From assembly GCA_037127255.1 (NCBI GenBank), contig JBANSL010000003.1:48646814-48710813 (forward strand): 64,000 nt of DNA, in the 5' to 3' direction. Origin of the DNA: Persicaria tinctoria. Taxonomy: Eukaryota > Streptophyta > Magnoliopsida > Caryophyllales > Polygonaceae. Positions 11,489 to 23,290 of the stretch are shown here, one piece after another (within the stretch, counting starts at the first letter, position 1; each line of letters begins with the position of its first letter). The position numbers were made by a program, and so were the translations under genes. The notes under the pieces were generated by a model that saw nothing but the letters and a program-made list of their open reading frames with translations, ran no database searches and was not told where the DNA came from.

Positions 11489-13003
11489 ATGCAAAGTGAG
11501 CTTAACGAATTTGAAAAGAAAAAAGTCTGGACCATGAAGCCTAGGCCAAAGCATCAATCAGTCATTGGCACACGATGGGTATTTCGAAACAAGCTAGATG
11601 AGAATGGTAAGATCGTGAGGAACAAAGCAAGGCTTGTTGCTCAAGGCTACAATCAAGAGGAAGGTATTGACTACGAGAAGACCTTTGCTCCCGTAGCCAG
11701 GCTTGAAGCCATTCTCATTTTATTAGCATTTGCATCTTTTATGAGCATAAAGTTATATCAAATGAATGTCAAGTGTGCTTTTCTTAATGGTTTCTTAGAG
11801 GAAGAAGTTTATGTGGCTCAACCCCTAGGTTTTGAAAGTACGGAATTTCCTAATCATGTTTATAAACTAGACAAAGCGCTTTATGGTTTGAAATAAGCCC
11901 CAATAGCTTGGTATGAGCGCTTGTCAAAATACCTTTTAGAAAATGATTTTAGAAGGGGGTTGATCGACAAGACTCTTTTTATCCAGACTAAAGGAAAGGA
12001 CATTTTGGTTATTCAAATTTATGTTGATGATATATTATTTGGTGCTACTAATTCATCTTTTTGCAATGAATTTTCTGACATTATGTGCAGTGAATTTGAT
12101 ATGAGCTTGATTGGTGAACTCAACTTCTTTTTGGGACTACTAGTTCATCAATCCAAGAAGGAATCTTTGTCAAGGAATCTCTTGAAGAAAGGAATATTTG
12201 TCAACCAAAGCAAGTACACGAAGGATCTCTTGAAGAAATTCAAGATGGATCAATCCAAAGCAGCGAAGACACCCATAAGCTCAACACTATCTCTAGATCA
12301 AGACAAGATTGGGAAGAGTGTCAATCAAAAGGAGTATCAAGGAATGACTGGATCTTTACTATATCTTACAGCTAGTAGACCTGACATCATGTTTAGTGTT
12401 TGCATGTGTGCTAGGTTTCAAGCTGATCCTAAAGAATCTCACCTCGTAGTTGTGAAGATGATCTTTCGATATCTCAATGGCACTAAGGAGCTTGGCTTGT
12501 GGTACCCCAAGCGAAAAGATTTTACATTAATCGGGTATTCTGATGCAGATTTTGCAGGCTACAAGGTGGTTAGGAAGAGCACATCAGGATGTTGCCAATT
12601 CTTAGGAGCATCCTTGATTATTTGGCATTCAAAGAAACAAAACTCAGTCGGTCTATCCACTGCAGAAGCCGAATTCATAGCAGCTGGAGCATGCTGCTCC
12701 CAAATCCTTTAGATAGCTCAACAAATGAGAGATCTTGGCATCAACCTCAGAAGTATTCCCATTAAGTGTGACAACACAAGTGCCATATCAATCACGAAGA
12801 ATCATGTTCAGTATTCAAGGACCAAACATATTGATGTAAGACATCATTTCATTAGAGACCATGTTGAAAAAGGTGATGTGTCCATTTCTTTTATTTCAAC
12901 GGATTATCAATGGGCTGACATTTTTACTAAGCCTTTGGAAGAGGACAGGTTCACCTTCACTAGACATGAGATTGGGACGCTTAACAAGGATGCACTTTTG
13001 TAG
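11489..13003 (+). pseudogene. copia A reverse transcriptase and RNase H
   Basis: Frame 11489-11896 holds the N-terminal RT motifs ([36 protein letters not shown]) and stops at a TAA replacing Gln after ALYGLK. Frame 11921-12712 carries the catalytic YVDD (12020-12031), the SLDQDKIGKS tether and the copia RNase H motifs (YSDADFAG, KSTSGCCQFLG, STAEAEFIAA); a TAG follows SQIL. Frame 12725-13003 is the C-terminal part ([30 protein letters not shown]). RT and RNase H would copy the RNA into DNA. Confidence 0.9.
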
Positions 13004-13025
13004 GGGGAGGTTTCCCTTTATGAAA
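13001..13025 (+). other. purine tract directly after copia A pol
   Basis: TAGGGGGAGG follows at once on the pol stop and is followed by TTTCCCTTTATGAAAG. In B the same place holds a perfect hairpin (23431-23464). Multiplied polypurine tracts downstream of pol are known in Sireviruses. Between here and 13479 the sequence is AT-rich and non-coding. Confidence 0.55.
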
Positions 13026-13479
13026 GATAAATTCTACTCAATGTCAAGACCTTTGTGAACTATGTCAAGGTTTGTGAACTGAATGGTAGAGTACAGATAT
13101 CGGATCATACATATTTGGTTAATATCTTTTTAGATATTTGATCAAGTATATTTTTAACGGATTTCAATATTCTATATATGTTACATTTTATTCCCCCATC
13201 CGAGTACATGTTTTATTTTTGGAACAAAATATTTTCGGATATTTCCCTCCTATTTTAAATGGTTAAGAGATAGATTTTAATTTTGAATGGAAATATTTTC
13301 AAATTGGCAATGTTATCATTACCCACATTGGAACCCTATACCCGTCCCATCACTCAAATCTCTCCTCTTTAAAACCCAAATCCCACTCGATTATCTCACA
13401 TCTTCAGAACTTCTAAAACCCTTCCAATTCTCTTTCTTCTACCTCTCAAACTGTTCTGAAACCCTAGCCGATTACCTCC

Positions 13480-15189
13480 ATGGCTCCCAAATCAAAGAAA
13501 ACCTCCACTCCCAAAAGACTTGGCGCCACCCCCAAGGGACGCCAGGCCACTGCTATTTCATCTTTACCTGAACCCATTCCACAAGCAATCGTCTCAGCTG
13601 TTGTCCAGAGCACCATCGCTGAGAGCACGACTACAGTAACCAAGGGCTCTAAAAAACGCTCAACGAAGAAACCTATCAGTGTAAAGCAGAAAGGGAAAAA
13701 GAAAATCATCGATGAGGAGGTGGATGATGAGGAGGAAGAGGAGGATCTCGACGCTATTCTGGAACGGGATGCCGCCAAGGAAGCTGAAGAAGAAGCTTTA
13801 AGGAAGAGAAAGGCCGAGGAGAAGGCCGAGCAGGCAAGAAAGTTAGTCGAGGAGGAGGCTGAGAGAATCAGGAAAGAGGCTGAGACAAAGGCTCTCAAAG
13901 ATGAAGAAGATGAGGTTCCTTCTGATGAGGAGCCTGAGGAAGAAGACGAGGAGCAAGACGAATCCGGTGAGGACGAGGATGCTGGTGAATACAACGCAGG
14001 GTCCGCTGAGGACTCGGGGTCATAGGAAGCAGAGGATGAGGAGCCCGAACATGCTCCATCTCCTTCTCCTCCTCCTCCTCCCCCGTCTCCAAAGAAGCGG
14101 AAAGCCCCAGCAGCCAAGCCTCCCTCTCTCAAGCGTACCAGGAAGGGCACTCTCAGAAGCCTTGAGGCGCCTGCCAAGAGGGATGCTCCAACACAGGCTC
14201 GGAGGAAGAATGCTGATCCACCTGCCCTCATCCAGGTAAACCAATCTCTCCCCTCTTCATGGTTTGAAAATGCTGAGATGGCTGGAAAGTGGGTAGATGA
14301 GTTTCGAACCCATAAGATTTGTTGTTCTGATTTTTTAGATCTTACGTTCTTTGAAGCTTTGAATTTACCATGCATCTCTCTACTAAAAAAATCCCCTGCC
14401 TGGACCCTTCTCAACCTTGAAGCTATCTACTATCCCCAACTCACCCGCCTGTTCTACATAAACCTAAAAGCCAAACACAATGCCGACGGTTGGTCTTTAA
14501 AATCCGTCGTCAAGGGAGTTAGCATCTCTTTCAACTCCGTTGACTTCGCAGATTTCCTTGGCCTACCTAGACCTTGTCCACCCTCTTCCGAGAACCCCAC
14601 GAAAGAACAATGCCTAGCCCTTGCCCGATCCAAATATCTCCTACCCGAAGCATCCAACGGCACCTCAAAACAGCTTACCCACTCATCCCTTACCCTAGAG
14701 GCAAAGATTACTTTTAACATCATTATGCGTTGCCTCTTACCCCGTCTAAACTCTGGCTCTCTCCTTACCGATAATGCCATGATCCTTCTATACCGCATCT
14801 TAAATTGCCTTGATCTTGATCTGGCCAACACAATCCTTGGATCCATGGCTCACACTCGAAAAGCCAGAAAAGGAACTCCCCACTCCTTTGCCACCCTTTT
14901 GACCCATATCTTCAAAGCTTCTGGAATCAATTTCAAAAATGAAGAACAACAATATCATATGGGAAAGTTCGACTCTAAGAGCTTTGAGAAGATAGGCATC
15001 ACTCGGTCCCCCCAAGGGACTTGGAGTCTTACCTCTCCCTTAAAAGCTCTTCCCACTGCCTTAGCCATTGATGAACGCATGGACAACCTGGAGTTGGGCT
15101 TGGAGGAAGTTCGCCAGGACATTAAGGAGCTGCACAAGGATTTTATGACGGAGATGAGCGGGGTGTCCAAGCTGCTGCAAGGTCTGTGA
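13480..15189 (+). pseudogene. third ORF of copia A (putative plant transposon protein-like)
   Basis: A frame of 570 codons from ATG 13480 is broken only by a TAG at 14023-14025. Order: a basic N-terminus (MAPKSKKTSTPKR), an acidic and charged coiled-coil (about residues 75-150, rich in EEA/RKR/AEE), an acidic stretch, a Pro-rich basic segment with PKKRK (a nuclear-localisation-like word), then a folded domain from about residue 260 (WVDEFRTHKICCSDF, FEALNLPC, YPQLTRLFYINL, SFNSVDFADFLGLP), and a short C-terminal coiled coil. The folded part resembles the 'putative plant transposon protein' / ATHILA ORF-1 type. Sireviruses often carry an extra ORF here, called env-like; I see no signal peptide or membrane helix. 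Role unknown. Confidence 0.8.
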
Positions 15190-15262
15190 TCGCGGCTCAC
15201 TGATGATGCTTCGGACGATGAAGCTTAACCCTATGTTTGGAAACTGTTTCAAAACTTTTGGT

Positions 15263-15310
15263 GACTGTTTTACCTCCTCCCTTTGTTGAAAGACAAAAAG
15301 GGGGGAGATG
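15263..15310 (+). other. purine tract inside an imperfect stem-loop, copia A
   Basis: CTCCCTTTGT, a short loop, then ACAAAAAGGGGGGAG make an imperfect hairpin whose 3' arm is a polypurine tract. The same structure is in B at 25746-25777. Confidence 0.5.
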
Positions 15311-15509
15311 ATCTGTGGTGTTAGACCTTGGTTTTGCTGTTGCTATTCAAAGGTCTTGGAAGACCTTGGTTTTGTTTTTGGTTGGATATTTTCATGTTTT
15401 AAACTTATGATCCAACATTCGTCTAACCCATGCATGTACTTAGTCTGATTCTACTTATATTATATATGTTTGACTAAGTTGCAGAGATGCACAGGTTTTG
15501 TCTTTCATC

Positions 15510-15520
15510 AAGGGGGAGTT
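15510..15520 (+). other. polypurine tract of copia A
   Basis: AAGGGGGAGTT lies immediately before TGATAACTCC of the 3' LTR. This is the expected plus-strand primer for reverse transcription. Confidence 0.85.
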
Positions 15521-16571
15521 TGATAACTCCACTTCCTTGATGAAAATCGAAATAAGTTTCAAAGGATTTGACAGTCAGTTTTTTGTCAAAGGTCTTGAAG
15601 CTGCAGCAGTGTTGATGAAACACAAAACCTGTTCTCCATGATATTGTTCGAATATTATTATATATTATTATATGCTTCCAAATATTATTATATATATTCA
15701 CTAACTTTTCAGGAAGCTTTTTGAATTATATATCCTTCCTTAAGCGCTCAAAGCTGAGAAGAATCAAATCGAGATCATGGCTTCCGAAGTTTCCAAAGAT
15801 AGAAGATTGTGAAGAATCCCTCTTTGGCCAGGATATGCTATAGCCGTTGGTGGAGATCCTTGGCGTCGATTTGGTCTCTATAAAGAAAAGGAAGGAGAGA
15901 AGACATGCAGATATTTGTTGAACACAAGCATTCATACACTCAAGCCCTCAAGCGAGATCTGTCTTCTTTGTGTGCTCTCTGCTAGTTCTTAAGAGTCTGT
16001 TATTTCATTTCAAAGCATTTGAGAGTTACACAATGAGCTTATAGGATATATTTCGTGATAGTGTTATACTCGAGAGTTTGTAACTCTGGAAGTTGACACT
16101 AGGAGATTGATTCACTAAGTGTGAGAGGATTGTACTAGATAGCATAGAGAGGTGGGGCTCTTCCAGATTGGTCTAGGACTCCAAGGGAACATGAGTTGAC
16201 TAGATTGCAATTGTATAGGAGAGAGGCTTCTCAGTGAGCTATTAGGATCCTAAGTCTTGTGAATCAATAAAAGCCGGTTGAATCCTAGGGTTGTGAAAGA
16301 ACCCTATGCGGGGACGTAGGCCAAGTTCGTGCCGAACCTCGTAAACAATTCATCGCGTCCTTTATTTACTGCATTACCTTATTTCCGCACTTGGTTCGTA
16401 TTGTTTAACTTTGTGATTCAGGATTTCAGAGAAAAGACTAAGTCTAATCTCAAAGGGTTTTGAACGAGCTTCAAAAGTCTTGAGACTATCTGCGAAAAAC
16501 CGACATACTCTATTCAACACCCCCTTCTAGAGTATCTTTACATTACTTTGTTTTACATTATCAAACCTTCA
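15521..16571 (+). repeat. 3' LTR of copia A
   Basis: 1051 bp from TGATAACTCC to AACCTTCA, colinear with the 5' LTR. It ends right before the GGTTG duplication and the resumption of B. Confidence 0.92.
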
Positions 16572-16576
16572 GGTTG
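16572..16576. repeat. right target-site duplication of copia A (GGTTG)
   Basis: Perfect copy of 6809-6813, directly after the LTR end AACCTTCA. Confidence 0.9.
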
Positions 16577-17272
16577 TAAGTACTTTCAGACCCCTTGAAC
16601 TTTTACATATGGATTTATGTGGTCCTATGCGAGTCAAATCTCCTAATGGTAAAAAGTACACGCTTGTTGTTGTTGATGATTTTTCGAGATATACTTGGGT
16701 TGCAATTTAAAAAACAAATCAGAGGCCTTGTTTGAGTTTTCAAAACTTTGTAAGGAGTTGAAATCTTTAAGAAACGAGCCCATAGTGTCAATTCGAAGTG
16801 ATTATGGTAGGGAGTTTGATCAACTTTAGTTTGATTTGTTTTGTGCTAAATATGACATCTTCCATAATTTTTCTGCTCTTATGACACCTGAACAAAATGG
16901 GGTTGTAGAACGAAAGAACCGCACCCTAGATGACATGGCCAAGACTATGGTTTTAGAAAATGCATTACCTAAACCTATTGGGCTGAAGATGTTAACACAA
17001 CTAACTATATTTTGAATCGTTGTCTTATTCGTTCTATCTTAAAGAAAACTCCTTATGAACTTTTCAAAGGCCGCATACCCCTTATATTGTATTTTAAAGC
17101 CTTTGGCTGTACTTGTTTTGTTCATAACAATGGAAAAGATAACCTTGGGAAATCTGATGCACGTAGTGATGAAGGTATAATTCTTGGCTACTCCACAAGT
17201 AGCAAAGCATATAGAATCTTCAACAAAAGGACCAAGATGGTTGAGGAAAGTATACATGTTATATTTGATTAA
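16577..17272 (+). pseudogene. copia B integrase, continuation
   Basis: This picks up where 6813 stops: the LHMDLCGP and VVVDDFSRYTW strands, then RSDYGREFDQ and VVERKNRTLDD, and from 17012 NRCLIRSILKKTPYELFKGR to the integrase end GYSTSSKAYRIFNKRTKMVEES. Several shifts and stops (for example near 16705 and 16830) break the frame. The catalytic residues can be placed but not in one frame. Confidence 0.85.
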
Positions 17273-18347
17273 TGCAACGATGGTTTGTTAAGTGAAGGTG
17301 TTGTAGATCTAGATCTTAGCAACCATACAGAGAAGGAGGATGGTGATGATATTACTACCATGGACACAAAGAAGAGGAACATGCAGGATCAGATTCTTAA
17401 CACTGAAGAATTGGCCCAAGGTGTTGAAGCTGAGTCCTAAGCCCTTGGCGACCAATCCAAAAGTGTTGAGACTTCAGAAACTGCTATAACTGAGCCTAAC
17501 ATATCCATGGAGTCAGATGTACCACAAACCAATCCTGTTGATGTGACGAACCAGGGAGTTGAGACTAGCAAGAGAAAGTTCAAATACTTCTCATCACACT
17601 CATTAAAAGATATCATCTCTGACCCTACATCTAGTGTTCAAACTCGTTCTAAACTTAAAGATCTCTATGCTTTTCACGCTTTTGTTTCACTTGTAGAACG
17701 AAAGAGGGTAGACGAGGCCCTTCGAGAGCCATACTGGATCATTGCTATGCAAAGTGAGCTTAACGAATTTGAAAGGAACAAAGTCTAGACCTTGAAGCCT
17801 AGGCCAAAGTATCAATCAGTCATTGGCACACGTTGGGTATTTCGGAACAAGCTAGAGGAGAATGGTAAGATCCTGAGGAACAAAGCAAGGCTTGCTGCTC
17901 AAGGGTACAATCAAGAGGAAGGTATCGACAACGAGGAGACTTTTGCTCCCGTAGCAAGGCTTGAAGCCATTCGCATTTTATTAACATTTGCATCTTTTAT
18001 GGTCATAGAATTATATCAAATGGATGTCAAGTGTGCTTTTCTTAATGGTTTCTTAGAGGAAGAAGTCTATGTGGCTCAACCCCCCCCCCCAGGTTTTGAA
18101 AGTTCGGAATTTCCTAATCATGTTTATAAACTAGACAAAGCGCTATATGGTTTGAAACAAGCCCAAAGAGCTTGGTATGAGCGCTTGTCAAAATATCTTT
18201 TAGAAAATAATTTTAAAAGGGGTTGATCGATAAGACTCTTTTTATCAAGGCCAAAGGAAATGACATATTGGTTATCTAAATATATGTTGATGATATTTTT
18301 TTGGGCTACTAACACATCTTTGTGCAAGGAATTTTCCGATATTATGT
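17273..18347 (+). pseudogene. copia B linker and N-terminal RT
   Basis: An acidic linker (to about 17640) is followed by RT motifs [40 protein letters not shown] run of ten C (18081-18090) replaces the shorter C-run of A and adds two Pro codons in frame. Stops stand at 17789 and 18224, and YVDD is still readable at about 18283 in another frame. The copy ends at ATTATGT, where the G2 LTR begins; the RT end and most of RNase H are missing. Confidence 0.85.
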
Positions 18348-20266
18348 TGATAGGCTTGAAACCCACTCCCACAAGTGTATGGGATCGGTTGTAGTATATC
18401 AAGGTGTCGAATCACAGGAACTATAGGAGTATTAATCGAATCTTTGCAACCAGTTGACTAAGCCAAAATAGTAGAGATCGAAATTGAGGTTTTATGATAT
18501 AACTAACAAAAATAAATTAAAATACGAAAATGGAAGTGTTGGGCAAATATGGACAAAACATTCTAGAATTGGGGATTAACCACCATGTGTCGTCGATAGA
18601 CTTAAGAGATTTTTCTCCCTCAAATGAATTTGATTATGTTTGAAGGTAGGTTGTATAAGTTCATTACTAATCTCCTCTCGGTCTCATAGTAAATTGTACC
18701 TAATTAACCGGTTAACAATCACTCTCGTGCAAGGTTAAACTAAAGTTAGGTCCATTACGCTCTTAGAATCCAAGCCAGTTCATTCAAATATCTTTTCTCG
18801 GACTCCATTAGAACAAACAAACCTAGAATATCTATGACAACCTATTGATCCTCAAGAGATCTTGAATCATGCTATTATGTCACTCATAAGCAAACATCAA
18901 TGTCTCAGGTTCAATCCTATAGCTCCAATGACAACAATCACCTATCGGTCTCATGCAATCATTTGTTTTCCTATTAGGGCTATCTCCTCTCGGTCCCAAC
19001 CCCTAATTGGATCTAACCGATTATCAATCAGGCTAAACGCTCAATAGGATTAAATCAAGCAAAAATTAAACTACATTCAAGCAATAGTAAGTATGGTCTA
19101 TCTCAACATAGCGGAATCACCACAAGCCTAGAACAATCGAATTAGCCAAACATGATTAAAGAGAACAAATCAAAAGCAAAATAAGATGACATAGCTCAGG
19201 AGAGTAAGAGAAATATTTGATCTTCTATAGCGGAAATCGTCTCAAAAGCATCCAATTTGCAATCCTTTATCCTTCAACTAATCTAGGGTCCCCCAAGTTT
19301 TTTCCCCCAAAATCTGAGAAGTTCCAGCCCTTGTCCAAAAACGTAACCCCTTAAAATCTGGACATTCCATATCTTTTAATTAATCCCAAAACAAATCAAA
19401 GAAATAGCCGAAAATCTGAAAGGTCTGGCCGGATCTGGCACTGTCACGACTCGTGAAGAGTCTGTCACGAGTAGAGGTGGCAATCGGGCGGGTCGGATCG
19501 GGTTCGGGTTTGGTTAGTCGGGTTTCGGGTAATTCGGGTTTCGGGTCATTCGCTTTCGGGTAATGTCTAATAAAAATGGTCATTTGGTTGGGTCGGGTTC
19601 GGGTTTCGGTTGTATCGGGTTTCGGTTCATTCGGGTTTCGGTTGTCTCGGGTTTCAGTTATTTCAATATTCATTTTGAAAAATTTACTAGAATGTATCAT
19701 AAATTTTGGGTTATATCGGGTTTCGGTTGTAACGGGTTCGAGTCTTAATGGGTTTCGGTTATTCGGATTTCGGGTCCAAAATGGGTCGGGTTGAGCGGTG
19801 TTCAAAACAATCGGTTCCGGGTCGACCGGGTCGGGTTTTCGAGTTCAGGTCGGGTTTTGCCAGCACTCACGAGTCGTGATAGCCTGCAGAAGTCACAAAA
19901 CACACGGGTTCACTCGTCACGACTCGTGAAGGCCTCCCACGAGTCGTGACAACTTCCTGTAGCTGAAAATTGCACAAACTCCCTTGTACCGCGAGTCGTG
20001 CTACATCGTCTTGAGCTCCTATGAGTGATTCACTTGATATGCTTGCTTCTTGTCTCATATTTTAGCTCATCTCTCAACCTCTTTAGCCTGTCTTTGATGA
20101 CTTATCTTTCACTTGGAAGCGCCTCTAATCACCTCCCTTATCCTTTAGCTGTTGAATCGACTCCAAAGTCGCTTAAAAGTACCTGAAATCACAACAAACT
20201 AGCGGTAGACACCGATTCCTCGAAATGGGACACTAAGGGCTAACAAATAGGTAGAATATGCACACA
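18348..20266 (-). repeat. 3' LTR of G2
   Basis: On the plus strand it begins TGATAGGCTTG and ends ATGCACACA. It is colinear with 22058-23290 up to GCACAAA and contains TCACGA(C/G)TCGTGA palindromes near 19446, 19868, 19917 and 19940. A 395-bp insertion (19472-19866) is absent from the partner LTR. The end was chosen from the purine tract that follows; the exact base is uncertain. Confidence 0.75.
19472..19866. mobile_element. hAT-type MITE rich in TCGGGT words
   Basis: Starts TAGAGGTGGCAA and ends TTGCCAGCAC, imperfect terminal inverted repeats of a well-known plant MITE type. TCACGAG is present on both sides (19465-19471 and 19867-19873), a 7-bp match within the 8-bp duplication usual for hAT. 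The partner LTR at about 23180 shows the empty site. The inside is a string of CGGGTTTCGGGT-like words and does not code. Confidence 0.85.
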
Positions 20267-20286
20267 ATAAAATCCCATACTTACCC
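20267..20286 (-). other. purine-rich tract of G2
   Basis: The complement of TAAAATCCCATACTTACCC gives a GGGTAAGTATGGGA tract directly before the minus-strand LTR, with GGGGACAAGCAAG further upstream. This is the conserved pre-LTR block of Tat/Athila elements. Confidence 0.6.
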
Positions 20287-22057
20287 TTGCTTGTCCCCAA
20301 GCAAGACTAAGATAATAAACTACAAGATAGCGTATGCTAATTAGAATTATCCGACGAATGCCATCCTAGCATATCATTTCCAACAATCAAGCTTGACTAG
20401 CACATCAAAACACCAAAATCCTCTAATGCACTTCACTTAAATTTTGACCTCAATACTCATTATCCACAAAGCTTGAACAATCTCGATAATCTTCACCGCT
20501 TGAAAATATGCACACAATAAAATCATGAGGGCTTTATAGGGTTATGATGAGGCAAAGGTGGAAACAGTTGGGTATGTAAAATTTCAGCCCATGTAGTGCT
20601 AAAATCTGGGAAAAAGGATCATTCGAGAACAACCGGAAAAACACACAGTTTCAAAGAATCAAACTCATACCAATCCACCAAACAAACTCCATCACAACAA
20701 CATTTTCATGTTCACTTTTGTCAACCACATCAATTTTTTTTTCTTTCCCTTCTTCACTCTTTTTCTTACCTCTATAGCCTCGACACCGTTTTACACGAAT
20801 ACAAACATTTGTGATGAATGCACCCGGTTACTAAGTGTCTCGGCATCCTCGCTTCACACTTCTTCCTACTTGTGTGTATTTTATTTTGCACAAGCAGGAT
20901 CGGTTACTAACCGTATTTTTTTTTTCATTTCTTGACTTTTGCACAAGAGTGAATTTTATCCTCCTCTTATCCCAAGACTTTTTTTTTTTTAAATCACAAT
21001 CAATAAAAATCACCCCACACTTGAAGCATATCCACACAACAAAATACACTACCATGACCCAAAGTCCCGGATTGGGTAAAGGCAAATAGCGGGCTATTGA
21101 AAATCTTGTGGAGCTACCAAAGAAACAAGCTTCTAAGGCTCAGAAGGCTTCAAGTAGATGGTCAAATACAAGCGTAGGTAAGGATAAATGGGCTGACAAA
21201 ACGGCCTCAATCATATTTCAATTGTGCACACAAACCAAATGATGCGGTCTCAACCATAAATTCAAGCTCGAGTATCCAAGTATGAAGTGAGAAACATACA
21301 TAATCAAGCAAGAGGGTAAATAATCTAGCTAGTCAAACAAGGCAATGGCTCAATGCTCAGGTAATCATCAAACATTCACAAATAAGGATAGGCCAAATAG
21401 AAACAGAAACCGCAAAAAATGTGAAGTATTCACCCCCACCCCATACTTAGACAAAGCATTGTCCTCAATGTGCAAAACAATCAAGGAAGAGATGAGAATA
21501 CTCACAATTTCAACTTTTAGAACGAGTTTCTTAAAGGTGGCCAAGCTAAAGCCATCCGTGTCAAAGCTGAACCACAACAAACAACACCAACAAACAACAA
21601 AACTGGGCAAGATTGGGGTTACTAGATAGGTGTCAAACACCTTCAATTTAGCTCAGAACACAACCAATCTTCTCAATATAGCGAACTCTCCACCCCATAC
21701 TTGCACTTCTACAAATGAGCTCAAAAAAATAAAAATAAAAATCTAAAAACTAAAAACAAAAAAAAAAATTCTTTTTTTTTAAAGAAGAAAAGAAAACATA
21801 CCTCGGGTTGCCTCCCGAGAAGCGCTAGTTTAATGTCTGAAGCCGACCCTTGTTACCTTCGAGAAGCTTAAATCGACCCGAATGAACGGTCCATAGCTCG
21901 TCCCATCTATCTAACAGAGTCTTCTCGTAGCGACATGATTTAGATCGCTTTTTGCTCAAACTCCATAGGCATGTGCTCCTCCTCTTCTTAGCCCATCGTC
22001 CCTTTATGCCTTCATTGTCACCACCGTCTTCAAATAATAAGATCACCTCTTCGGACT
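20287..22057 (-). mobile_element. internal region of G2, mostly non-coding
   Basis: AT-rich sequence with T-runs. The CCCACCCCATACTTA / TGTCCTCAATGT block (21430-21470) matches 1980-2030 of G1, and GTTGCCTCCCGAGAAGCGCT (21808) is the complement of the AGCGCTTCTCGGGAGGCAAC block typical of gypsy elements. On the minus strand 22057-21825 is an open remnant of about 77 codons ending in TVHSGRFKLLEGNKG, next to that block, probably the end of an internal ORF. It reads straight out of the LTR, so PBS and gag have been deleted. Confidence 0.65.
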
Positions 22058-23290
22058 TGATGGGAGGCTTGAAACCTACTCCCACAAGTGTATGAGATCG
22101 GTTGTAGTATATCAAGGTGTCGAATCACATAGACTATAGGAGTATTAATCAAATCTTTGCAACCAGTTGACTAAGCCAAAATAGTAGAGATCGAAATTGA
22201 GGTTTTATGATATAACTAACAAAAATAAATTAAAATAAGAAAATGGAAGTGTTGGGCAAATATGGAGAAAACATTCTAGAATTGGGGATTAACCACCATG
22301 TGTCGTCGATAGACTTAAGAGATTTTTCTCGCTCAAATGAATTTGGTTATGTTTGAAGGTGGGTTGTCTAAGTTCATTACTAATCTCCTCTCGGTCTCAT
22401 AGTAAATTGTACCTAATTAACAGGTTAACAATCACTCTCGTGCAAGGTTAAACTTAAGTTAGGTCCATTACGCTCTTAGAATCCAAGCCAGTTCATTCAA
22501 ATATCTCCTCTCGGTCTCCATTAGAACAAACAAACCTAGAATATCTATGACAACCTATTGATCCTCAAGAGATCTTGAATCATGCTACTGTGTCACTCAT
22601 AAGCAAACATCAATGTCTAAGGTTCAATCCTATAGCTCCAATGACAACAATCACCTATGGGTCTCATGCAATCATCTATTTTTCTATTAGGGCTATCTCC
22701 TCTCGGTCTCAACCCCTAATTGGATCTAATCGATTATCAATCAGGCTATACACTCAATAGGATTAAATCAAGCAAAAATCAAACTACATTCAAGCAATAG
22801 TAAGTATTGTCTATCTCAACATAGCGGAATCACCCCAAGCCTAGAACAATCGAATTAGCCAAACATGATGAAAGAGAACAAATCAAAAGCAAAATAAGGT
22901 GACATGGCTCAGAAGAGTAAGAGAAATACTTGATCGTCTATAGCGGAAATCGTCTCAAAAGCATCCAATTTACAATCCTTTATCCTTCAACTAATCTAGG
23001 GTTCTCCCAAGTTTTTTCCCCCAAAATCTTATTGGTTCTAGCCGTTGTCCAAAAACGTAACCCCCTAAAATCTGGAAATTCCATCTCTTTTAATTAATCC
23101 CAAAACAAATAAAAGAAACAGCCGGAAATCCAAAAGGTCTGGCCGGATCTGGCACTGCCACGACTCGTGAAGAGTCTGTCACGGGTCGTGACAGCATGCA
23201 GAAGTCACAAAACACACGGGTTCACTCGTCATGACTCGTGAAGGCCTCCCACGAGTTGTGACAGCTTGATGTAGCTGAAAATTGCACAAA
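22058..23290 (-). repeat. 5' LTR of G2, truncated
   Basis: Begins TGATGGGAGGCTTG (three extra G compared with the left copy) and matches 18348 onwards until GCACAAA at 23290, where copia sequence (CATTCCCATTAAGTG) takes over. About 290 bases of LTR end are lost, allowing for the MITE in the other copy. TCACGACTCGTGA-type palindromes are near 23159, 23182, 23227 and 23248. Confidence 0.8.

Larger units (their letters stand above)
6814..16571 (+). mobile_element. complete but decayed Sirevirus-type Ty1/copia element A
   Basis: A 9.76-kb element with two LTRs, PBS, PPT and a 5-bp target duplication. Domain order gag, PR, IN, RT, RNase H is that of Ty1/copia. An extra long ORF after pol, a long gag with two zinc knuckles and a coiled coil, and several purine tracts point to the Sirevirus (SIRE/Maximus) lineage. 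Stops in gag, the integrase end, RT and RNase H mean it cannot make its own polyprotein. The first 100 bases of the two LTRs differ at 5 positions, so the insertion is not recent. Confidence 0.9.
18348..23290 (-). mobile_element. non-autonomous gypsy derivative G2 inside copia B
   Basis: Two copies of one LTR (18348-20266 and 22058-23290, the second cut short) flank a 1.8-kb internal region. The PPT-like tract next to the left LTR reads on the minus strand (20267-20286), so the element is minus-strand. No PBS, gag, protease, RT or integrase is visible. About 650 bases of copia B are missing across the element compared with A, so its right edge marks a later deletion that removed the LTR end together with RT/RNase H sequence. 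Confidence 0.8.

Noticed and set aside
13464..14414. Long minus-strand Ser-rich open frame opposite the copia third ORF
   Set aside because: Its Ser and Phe/Leu-rich composition is the mirror of the Glu/Lys-rich coding strand. The plus frame has recognisable domains and is conserved in copy B.
19490..19860. Telomere-like CGGGTTT array
   Set aside because: The unit is not the plant telomere repeat TTTAGGG, it is irregular, and the segment has clear MITE ends and an empty-site partner.
22575..22760. Similar 61-codon frames at 18862-19047 and 22575-22760
   Set aside because: They are the same place in two LTRs of one element, without coding features.
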